Under the pieces are notes generated by a model. That model was not told the DNA's origin and ran no database searches. It was given only the letters and a program-made list of their open reading frames with translations. Of a stretch of DNA of 64,000 nucleotides, positions 56,358 through 64,000 are shown one piece after another. A program made the position numbers and the translations under genes. The stretch is from Aquimarina aquimarini (GTDB taxonomy: Bacteria > Bacteroidota > Bacteroidia > Flavobacteriales > Flavobacteriaceae). The stretch lies in the NCBI RefSeq assembly GCF_900299535.1, contig NZ_OMKE01000011.1:62001-126000 (forward strand). Reading direction: 5' to 3'. The number at the start of each line of letters is the position of its first letter. Within the stretch, counting starts at the first letter, position 1.

Positions 56358-57623
56358 ATGGAATCAATTCAAGCCATAAAACAACGATTCGGAATTATAG
56401 GGAACGACCCCAAACTAAACCGTGCTGTAGAAAAAGCAATTCAGGTTGCACCTACAGACATTTCAGTTCTAGTCACCGGAGAAAGTGGTGTTGGTAAAGA
56501 AAGTATTCCTAAAATCATACACTCATTATCTCATCGCAAACACGGCAAGTATATTGCTGTAAACTGTGGTGCAATCCCAGAAGGAACTATAGACAGTGAG
56601 CTTTTTGGTCACGAAAAAGGAGCTTTTACAGGAGCTACCCAAACCAGAAATGGTTATTTTGAAGTTGCCAGTGGCGGAACTATTTTTCTAGATGAAGTAG
56701 GAGAATTACCTCTTACCACCCAAGTTAGATTACTTAGAGTACTAGAAAATGGTGAATTTATCAAAGTAGGATCCTCAAAAGTTCAAAAAACTGATGTTCG
56801 TATCGTGGCTGCTACAAATGTCAATATGTTTGAAGCCATCAAAAAAGGAAAGTTCAGAGAAGATCTTTATTACCGACTCAGTACCGTAGAGATTCTTTTA
56901 CCACCACTTAGAGACAGAAAAGAAGATATTCATTTATTATTCAGAAAATTTGCTTCTGACTTTGCTACAAAATACAAGATGCCAACTATCCGCCTGGATA
57001 ATGATGCTGTTCTATTATTAGAAAAATATCATTGGAGTGGTAATATTAGACAATTACGCAACATTGCAGAACAAATTTCAGTCCTTGAACAAAACAGAGC
57101 AATAACGGCATCTGCTCTACATGGATATTTACCGAACATAGGAAGTAATTTACCCGCTATAATTGCTGAAGACAAAAAAGAAAGTGATTTTAGCAACGAA
57201 AGAGAAATTTTGTACAAAGTTCTTTTTGACATGAAAAGCGATCTTAATGATCTCAAAAAACTCACTATGGAGCTAATGCAAAGCGGCAATACCCAACAAG
57301 TACAGAAAGATAATGAGGGGCTGATACAAAAAATTTATCAAAAAAAGGAAGAAGAAATACAAATTGAAGAGCCTACAGCCAGACCAGCAACTTCTGAAGT
57401 ATTAGAGATATCTCCTCAAATTACCATTAGACCCCCAGAAGAGGATAAGTATCATTTTGCCGAAGAGATTGAAGAAGAAGAGACATTATCCCTGCATGAC
57501 AAAGAGTTAGAATTGATCAAAAAATCACTAGAACGACATAGAGGTAAACGTAAGGCTGCTGCAGAAGAATTAGGTATCAGTGAGCGTACTTTATATCGAA
57601 AAATAAAACAATACGACCTATAA
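56358..57623 (+). CDS. Sigma-54-dependent transcriptional activator
   Basis: The 421-residue protein lacks an N-terminal sensory domain and begins directly with the AAA+ sigma-54 interaction module: Walker A GESGVGKES, ELFGHEKGAFTGA (the GAFTGA loop is intact), Walker B GGTIFLDEVGEL, and sensor WSGNIRQLRN. An acidic linker follows, then a Fis-type helix-turn-helix at the end (GKRKAAAEELGISERTLYRKIKQYDL). Family members drive RpoN promoters. It is followed after 5 bp by lptE. Confidence 0.93.
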   Translation: MESIQAIKQRFGIIGNDPKLNRAVEKAIQVAPTDISVLVTGESGVGKESIPKIIHSLSHRKHGKYIAVNCGAIPEGTIDSELFGHEKGAFTGATQTRNGYFEVASGGTIFLDEVGELPLTTQVRLLRVLENGEFIKVGSSKVQKTDVRIVAATNVNMFEAIKKGKFREDLYYRLSTVEILLPPLRDRKEDIHLLFRKFASDFATKYKMPTIRLDNDAVLLLEKYHWSGNIRQLRNIAEQISVLEQNRAITASALHGYLPNIGSNLPAIIAEDKKESDFSNEREILYKVLFDMKSDLNDLKKLTMELMQSGNTQQVQKDNEGLIQKIYQKKEEEIQIEEPTARPATSEVLEISPQITIRPPEEDKYHFAEEIEEEETLSLHDKELELIKKSLERHRGKRKAAAEELGISERTLYRKIKQYDL

Positions 57624-57628
57624 TATTA

Positions 57629-58135
57629 ATGAAAAAACTACAATACCTCTCAATAGCATTAGTTGCATTAATCCTAATCCAAGGATGTGGTGCATACTCG
57701 TTTACAGGAACTAATATTTCTGCTGACACAAAAACATTTCAGGTTAATTTTTTTCAAAATCAATCCCCAAGAATTTTCCCAGGTGTTGATCAAGTTTTCA
57801 CTAACAAACTACAAGATTTGATCCTTAATCAGACCAACCTTAGCCTAACCACTTCTAGTGGTGATATTGTTTATGAAGGTGAAATTGTACAAGACTATGT
57901 TTCTCCTAACACAGCAACATCAGACATAACTGCTGCACAAAACCGACTAACTATTGCTGTAAATATGAGGTTCTATGACACAAAAGACCCTTCTCAAGAT
58001 CTAGAACAACGATTTTCTTTTTTCTTTGACTATCCAGCTTCTGAATCAGAAAGTAACGTAAGAGATCAGGCAATGGATGTGATTTTTGAAAGAATTAGCC
58101 AAGATATGTTTAATGCTACCTTAGCGCGATGGTAA
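57629..58135 (+). CDS. lptE: LPS assembly lipoprotein LptE
   Basis: The 168-residue protein has a lipobox signal (LIQGCGAYSFTG) and the Bacteroidota LptE pattern: FQVNFFQNQSPRIFPGVDQVFTNKLQDLI, YEGEIVQDYVSPN, NRLTIAVNMRFYDTKDP. In the outer membrane LptE plugs and assists the LptD translocon. It is located 5 bp after the activator gene and 29 bp before the next. Confidence 0.85.
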   Translation: MKKLQYLSIALVALILIQGCGAYSFTGTNISADTKTFQVNFFQNQSPRIFPGVDQVFTNKLQDLILNQTNLSLTTSSGDIVYEGEIVQDYVSPNTATSDITAAQNRLTIAVNMRFYDTKDPSQDLEQRFSFFFDYPASESESNVRDQAMDVIFERISQDMFNATLARW

Positions 58136-58164
58136 AAAAAATAATTAAATTAAGATACTAATTT

Positions 58165-59121
58165 TTGAATATTAAAGAACTTTCATACCTGCTTCAGAAT
58201 CCTGCTCAATTAAACAAAGAGCAAACAAATTCTCTGGAAAAAATCGTCAGAACATTTCCTTATTTTCAATCAGCACGTTCTTTATGGTTAAAATCATTAA
58301 AGAATCAAGAAAGTTTCAGATACAATCAAGAATTAAAAATTACTGCAGCATACACAACAGATCGTAGTATTCTATTTGACTTTATTACTTCTGATCTTTT
58401 TGATAAAGACACAGACTCTCAAGAAATAGAAAAGAAACAAAAATCTGAAATAACTGTTGTTGACCCTCAGGAGATCAAGGCATTGCCCAGAATAGCAATG
58501 GATGATGCTGTACGAATGAAAATAAAAGAGGCAGAAGATGTTCTGGACCCTGCTTTATTCTCTGTAAGAAAAGAAAATAGCGCTTCAAAACAAATAGAAA
58601 TTGCAGCATCTACCAACTCGATTACTCCAGAAAAAAAACATAATCTTACAACAGAAGATAAAAACAAGATTTTAAAAGAGGAATTGCAAATTGACAAACC
58701 TCTAGATTTCAACAAAAAAGAAACACATTCTTTTGCAGAATGGTTAAAACTAACTTCTTTGACTCCAGTAAATAGAAATACTGATCAAGAAGTCTTACCT
58801 CCTACGCATGAAACAGAGGAGATAAAACCAGAAAAATCACTCGATCAAAAAGATAAATTCAATTTGATTGATGAGTTTATCATTAACAACCCCAAAATAC
58901 AACCTGCTGCAAAAAACACTCCTGCCCGTAATCTTGCTAAAGAAAATGTAGTTCCTACAGATGAATTAATGACAGAAACTTTGGCTCGAGTATACCTTGC
59001 ACAAAAAAATTATAAAAAAGCAATTCAGGCATACAATATATTAATTTTGAAAAATCCCGAAAAAAGTGGTTTCTTTGCAGACCAAATTCGATCAATAAAG
59101 AAATTACAAGAAAATAAATAA
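58165..59121 (+). CDS. Uncharacterised protein with a TPR-like C-terminus
   Basis: The 318-residue product starts at TTG 58165 (NIKELSYLLQNPAQLN); I see no better ATG upstream. The N-terminal part is helical (FPYFQSARSLWLKSLKNQ), the middle is polar and likely unstructured, and the C-terminus has a TPR-like helix pair (DELMTETLARVYLAQKNYKKAIQAYNILILKNPEKSGFF). The gene follows lptE and precedes secG in Flavobacteriia, which suggests an envelope-related role, not proven. Confidence 0.75.
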   Translation: MNIKELSYLLQNPAQLNKEQTNSLEKIVRTFPYFQSARSLWLKSLKNQESFRYNQELKITAAYTTDRSILFDFITSDLFDKDTDSQEIEKKQKSEITVVDPQEIKALPRIAMDDAVRMKIKEAEDVLDPALFSVRKENSASKQIEIAASTNSITPEKKHNLTTEDKNKILKEELQIDKPLDFNKKETHSFAEWLKLTSLTPVNRNTDQEVLPPTHETEEIKPEKSLDQKDKFNLIDEFIINNPKIQPAAKNTPARNLAKENVVPTDELMTETLARVYLAQKNYKKAIQAYNILILKNPEKSGFFADQIRSIKKLQENK

Positions 59122-59128
59122 CAATATA

Positions 59129-59458
59129 ATGACAACGTTTTCAATCTTTTTAGTATTAATCGTGATTGTATCTTTTTTACTAGTAATAGTAATTATGGTA
59201 CAAAACCCAAAAGGTGGTGGATTATCATCTTCTTTTGGCGGCGGTGGAACACAGCAACTAGGTGGTGTAAAAAAGACTACAGACTTTTTGGATAAAAGTA
59301 CTTGGACTCTAGCAACACTACTATTAGTATTAATCCTATTATCCAACATTGATTTAATGGGTGGAGATGCTACTCAAGAATCTAAAGTAAACACAGAAGA
59401 CATTCAGGTAGAAACTCCTGTAACGCCTCCTGCAACCAACAATGATGACAAAGAGTAA
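59129..59458 (+). CDS. secG: Preprotein translocase subunit SecG
   Basis: The 109-residue protein has two transmembrane helices (SIFLVLIVIVSFLLVIVIMVQ and TWTLATLLLVLILLSNI) joined by the characteristic QNPKGGGLSSSFGGGG loop. SecG assists SecYE in export. The acidic C-terminal tail is typical for the phylum. It starts 7 bp after the upstream gene. Confidence 0.93.
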   Translation: MTTFSIFLVLIVIVSFLLVIVIMVQNPKGGGLSSSFGGGGTQQLGGVKKTTDFLDKSTWTLATLLLVLILLSNIDLMGGDATQESKVNTEDIQVETPVTPPATNNDDKE

Positions 59459-59486
59459 CATCTTTTTAAAAAAACAATTACAAAAA

Positions 59487-59518
59487 TGTCGACTTGTCAT
59501 ATAGTCGGCATTTTTTGT
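59487..59518 (+). terminator. Terminator after secG
   Basis: ATGTCGAC and GTCGGCAT pair (one G:U) around a 10-nt loop and are followed by TTTTTTG on the plus strand. Confidence 0.75.
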
Positions 59519-59527
59519 TTCAATTTG

Positions 59528-59560
59528 TCAGTATCACTCTACTGGCATAATTTCTGAAAT
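59528..59560 (+). promoter_or_regulatory. Possible RpoN-like promoter of groES-groEL
   Basis: TGTCAG near 59527 is followed by CTGGCATAATTTCTGAAAT at about 59542-59560. TGG-N10-(G) resembles a -24/-12 element, with GA at the -12 site where GC is standard. No CIRCE inverted repeat is seen. The assignment is weak and based on spacing only. Confidence 0.35.
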
Positions 59561-59609
59561 ACTAGCATTCGAATATTTCATTTTAATTTTAATAATAAAA
59601 ACTAATATA

Positions 59610-59885
59610 ATGGGAGTAAATATTAAACCTCTTTCAGACCGCGTGGTTGTCGAGCCACTTCCTGCCGAGACACAAACAGCATCAGGATTGTTCATTCCTG
59701 ATTCTGCTCAAGAAAAACAACAAAAAGGTAAAGTAGCTGCTGTAGGTAGCGGTAAAAAAGATCATGATATGACTGTCAAAGTTGGTGATACCGTACTTTA
59801 CGGAAAATATTCAGGAACAGAATTAAAATTAGATGGAAAAGACTATCTAATAATGCGTGAGGATGATATCCTTGCTATCGTATAA
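59610..59885 (+). CDS. groES: Co-chaperonin GroES
   Basis: The 91-residue protein shows the GroES core: [16 protein letters not shown], then the mobile loop [36 protein letters not shown] and [12 protein letters not shown]. It caps the GroEL ring. It precedes groEL by 86 bp. Confidence 0.97.
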   Translation: MGVNIKPLSDRVVVEPLPAETQTASGLFIPDSAQEKQQKGKVAAVGSGKKDHDMTVKVGDTVLYGKYSGTELKLDGKDYLIMREDDILAIV

Positions 59886-59965
59886 AAAATATCTATACAA
59901 AAAACACAAATCCAAAATCCTAAAGAATAGTATTTCAGGATTTACACAATTTTCAAAATAAATAA

Positions 59966-61609
<1,644 letters not shown>

Positions 61610-61678
61610 TAGCAAATTGCTAAAAACAAAAACTCAACAAACTTGTAGAAACTCTATAACTTGTTGAAAAATAAAAGA

Positions 61679-61702
61679 ACCATCTCGTTGACTCGAGATG
61701 GT
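61679..61702 (+). terminator. Terminator of groES-groEL
   Basis: ACCATCTCG and CGAGATGGT pair perfectly around a 6-nt loop, followed by TTTTTATTT. Confidence 0.85.
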
Positions 61703-61815
61703 TTTTATTTAAAGTCTTATCATCTCTTTGTGCATTCTTCTATTTCTCTACAACAGTGTTATACAAGAATGAAAAAACACTCATATTTATTGCTATTCTA
61801 TTATGTAAAGTAGAT

Positions 61816-63297
61816 TTAAGAATACTGTTGCATTATATTTTTTACCAACATCTCTGTTTTTGTATGTTTTTCTTTTACCAATAATTGCTTAGGAGGCGCT
61901 ACTCGCACTTCGCAATTTGCTAGAGAACATGATTCACAAGTAACCCCAACTTTTTCTTTTGGTATTTTTTTATCATTTACAAAACTAATCTTCCTTTCTA
62001 GAGCAGGAGAAATCAGAAAACCAATACCTATACTACGATAGTACGCTTTTTTAAAAGGGTCTTTTGTTGCAGAAGTAAACACCAAATACTGTTGATCTGT
62101 ATCTACATAATGAGAAGTTTGAATATTGAAAGCATACTCTAAATCCTCATGAGAAGTTCGTTGCAGTATTTTTATTGCCATCCACTGTCTACAGTAATGC
62201 TCATTTATCTCATTTGCTCGTGGTTGTTGCTGATGTGTAATATGCAACTCTTTTACTAAATTAAATTTTTCAACACCAGGCTTATGTGTAAACCGAAGAA
62301 AGAATACATTTTGCATCCCAAAATCTTTTGGTAATACATTGGTAAGTCGCTGATAAAATGATTCGGGAGATGCGTTATACAGTTTCATTATTTTATGAAA
62401 CGATTTTTCAGAAAACCGTTTCATTGAGAACAATTCTTTTAAACGTTCCTTCAAATGAGTTCTAGGAATAATTAATGCTCCAGCAAAATATGATGCATAA
62501 AAATTATGTAACACTTCTTCAAAATTATCATACTTTATCCATGAAAATGTATATGGCCTTTCTTTAATTTCTAGATACTGATACCCTAATTCTTTGGCAT
62601 AAATAAATGTTTTTTGAGCTTCATCAACTCGGTCAGATAACAACAATGTTTTGGTAGAAGGCACAAATACAGATCTTAAATTATCCAATTCTTCTTGCTT
62701 GGGGATTCCTGCTTCATTAATCGTATATCCATACTCTTCTCTCAAAATTTCTTCTAAGTCAGCCGAAGAGACTTTTCCTGTTAAATCCAACTGGTACGAA
62801 TTTGCACAACGCAAAGCCTTATCTTCAAGCTCTTTAAAAAAATTATTATGTGCTTCTTGATATGACCTAAGAGAAGCCAAATAAAAGCTTTCTCTACTCA
62901 TATTGTAATGCTGAGCAATCTCTATTATTGTACTTATAAATGCATTCACCTTAGATGGTGCATTAGCAATAATATCAATCAAATCACTTTGCTGTATCCC
63001 AAACAGTTCTAATGGAATTTCATCTAATATACCAGACTGCAAAATCTCGCCTATAGGAGCTAGATTCTTATCTAATTTCAGAGAAACCAAATCATCATAA
63101 GAAACATCAAACGTTTCTGCAAGTTTGATAATTTTATCTGTCTTAGGATATTTTTTACCTTTTTCTATTTCATTTAAATACGATTTAGAAAGCCCACACA
63201 ACTTAGACAATCCAAAAAGCGATAGCCCTTTTTCAGTTCGTATCTGCTTGATTTTCAGTCCAAAAATAAGTCGTATGTATTCTTCTGCTATTCCCAT
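61816..63297 (-). CDS. RamB/ScfR-like XRE regulator, probable regulator of aceB
   Basis: From ATG 63297 (MGIAEEYIRLIFG) the product has 493 residues; an upstream ATG would add six. An N-terminal XRE helix-turn-helix (LSLFGLSKLCGLSKSYLNEIEKGKKYP) is followed by an IrrE-type metallopeptidase-like region and a C-terminal Cys motif (TCESCSLANCEVR). This architecture matches short-chain acyl-CoA or acetate regulators such as RamB and ScfR, which control glyoxylate and carboxylate metabolism genes. It is divergent from aceB with a 14-bp palindrome between them. The HExxH of an active peptidase is not seen, as is common in the family. Confidence 0.85.
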   Translation of the reverse strand: MGIAEEYIRLIFGLKIKQIRTEKGLSLFGLSKLCGLSKSYLNEIEKGKKYPKTDKIIKLAETFDVSYDDLVSLKLDKNLAPIGEILQSGILDEIPLELFGIQQSDLIDIIANAPSKVNAFISTIIEIAQHYNMSRESFYLASLRSYQEAHNNFFKELEDKALRCANSYQLDLTGKVSSADLEEILREEYGYTINEAGIPKQEELDNLRSVFVPSTKTLLLSDRVDEAQKTFIYAKELGYQYLEIKERPYTFSWIKYDNFEEVLHNFYASYFAGALIIPRTHLKERLKELFSMKRFSEKSFHKIMKLYNASPESFYQRLTNVLPKDFGMQNVFFLRFTHKPGVEKFNLVKELHITHQQQPRANEINEHYCRQWMAIKILQRTSHEDLEYAFNIQTSHYVDTDQQYLVFTSATKDPFKKAYYRSIGIGFLISPALERKISFVNDKKIPKEKVGVTCESCSLANCEVRVAPPKQLLVKEKHTKTEMLVKNIMQQYS

Positions 63298-63353
63298 GGA
63301 TTCAAAAATAATCATTTTTGCGTAATTTCCTAAAAAACAAAAAGTTCACATTT

Positions 63354-63367
63354 AGCGAACGTTCGCT
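63354..63367. promoter_or_regulatory. Perfect 14-bp palindrome between regulator and aceB
   Basis: AGCGAACGTTCGCT lies in the 120-bp divergent intergenic region and touches the TTG of the predicted aceB promoter. It is a strong candidate operator for the divergent regulator. Confidence 0.65.
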
Positions 63368-63397
63368 TGTTTTGTAAAAAACTTTTTTATAATATTG
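63367..63397 (+). promoter_or_regulatory. Predicted aceB promoter
   Basis: TTG (63367-63369), 20 nt, then TAATATTG (63390-63397), one base off the TAnnTTTG consensus, and 20 bp before ATG 63418. The preceding palindrome overlaps the -33 element. Confidence 0.5.
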
Positions 63398-63417
63398 TTA
63401 ACTCAAACGATATAGTT

Positions 63418-64000
63418 ATGGAAACAAAGACAAACCTTAGTCAGAAAATTAGCTTCAGAAAAGAGGTTAAAAACTACCATCCAGAAATACTAACAGATGG
63501 CGCCTTGGCATTTTTAGAGACCTTACAAAATCGTTTTAACAACAAACGATTAGCTCTTTTAAAAAATCGCAAACATCAACAGCAACTGTTTGATCTAGGA
63601 ACACACCCTTCTTTTCCAGAAAACACCAAAGAGATACGCAATAGCGAGTGGGTCGCTGCAGCTATCCCAGAAGATTTACAAGATCGCAGAGTAGAGATCA
63701 CTGGTCCTGTGGATAGAAAAATGGTCATCAACGCATTAAACTCGGGAGCCAAAACATTTATGGCTGATTTTGAAGATAGTAATGCTCCTCTTTGGGAAAA
63801 TTGCCTCTACGGTCAAAAAAACCTAAAAGATGCTATCGATAAGACTATTTCTTTTCATAACCCTAAAAGAGACAAAACATACACTCTTAATAAAGAAACA
63901 GCTACATTAATCGTACGACCAAGAGGATTACATCTTAATGAGAAACATCTTCTTATAAAAGATCAAGAAATGAGTGCATCTCTTTTTGACTTTGCATTAT
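63418..64000 (+). CDS. aceB: Malate synthase A (3' part cut off)
   Basis: The first 194 codons are visible from ATG 63418 (METKTNLSQK). Malate synthase A blocks are ILTDGALAFLETLQNRF, RKHQQQLFDLG, VEITGPVDRKMVINALNSGAKTFMADFEDSNAPLWEN and TLIVRPRGLHLNEKH, where the Arg and the DFEDS acidic residues contribute to the active site. The enzyme condenses glyoxylate and acetyl-CoA in the glyoxylate shunt; isocitrate lyase usually follows but lies beyond the window. Confidence 0.95.
   Translation, partial: METKTNLSQKISFRKEVKNYHPEILTDGALAFLETLQNRFNNKRLALLKNRKHQQQLFDLGTHPSFPENTKEIRNSEWVAAAIPEDLQDRRVEITGPVDRKMVINALNSGAKTFMADFEDSNAPLWENCLYGQKNLKDAIDKTISFHNPKRDKTYTLNKETATLIVRPRGLHLNEKHLLIKDQEMSASLFDFAL

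Noticed and set aside
59459..59609. CIRCE element in front of groES
   Set aside because: I looked for a TTAGCACTC-type inverted repeat and did not find one.

Overview
The window is AT-rich DNA from a marine, gliding member of the Flavobacteriaceae (Bacteroidota), probably Aquimarina-like. The evidence is a complete gldK-gldL-gldM-gldN block of the type IX secretion system (T9SS), several proteins ending in T9SS type A sorting domains, a multidomain GH18 chitinase, surface lipoproteins with acidic export signals, and Bacteroidota-type promoters (TTG, 19-20 nt, TAnnTTTG). The genus is an inference from gene content only.

About 1 to 37.8 kb is accessory DNA at an initiator tRNA gene. The intact tRNA-fMet lies at 37837-37909 on the minus strand. 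Copies of its 3' half occur at 29337-29380 (identical over 44 bp) and 1969-2012 (one difference), each followed in the tRNA direction by a terminator hairpin. This is what two tandem integrations into the 3' end of the tRNA gene would leave: an outer segment of about 27 kb and an inner one of about 8.5 kb. No integrase gene is visible.

The outer segment holds a HigBA toxin-antitoxin pair, a large outer-membrane protein with two surface lipoproteins, and a minus-strand operon running from 28182 down to about 10636. That operon encodes a 1666-residue beta-rich exported protein, a fibronectin-type protein, a SprB-repeat protein with a T9SS sorting domain, a PKD lipoprotein, and a 1258-residue surface protein whose C-terminus looks like a YwqJ-type deaminase toxin, followed two bases later by a probable immunity gene. 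Downstream is a start-less orphan toxin cassette with a nucleotidyltransferase signature, joined at the same INNAGG motif as the main toxin and followed by its own small gene. The remains of a possible third cassette follow. This is the most interesting system in the window: a T9SS-linked polymorphic toxin display locus with a swappable C-terminal cassette array. Its promoter and leader, about 600 bp, occur a second time upstream of the lipoprotein genes.

The inner segment carries an unknown gene, an IS66 remnant fused to another unknown gene, three secreted or surface proteins including an M43-type metalloprotease with a sorting domain, an IS3 copy with a nonsense mutation in orfA, and ISL3-type transposase scraps.

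From 37.8 kb to the end the content is core genome: tRNA-fMet, chitinase, a CPXCG protein, a MarR regulator, an ABC-F ATPase, a DUF983 protein, an FAD oxidoreductase, gldNMLK, an arginase-fold protein that has lost metal ligands, topA, a membrane protein, miaB, a sigma-54 activator, lptE, a repeat protein, secG, groES-groEL, and a RamB-like regulator divergent from aceB (malate synthase, cut by the window end).
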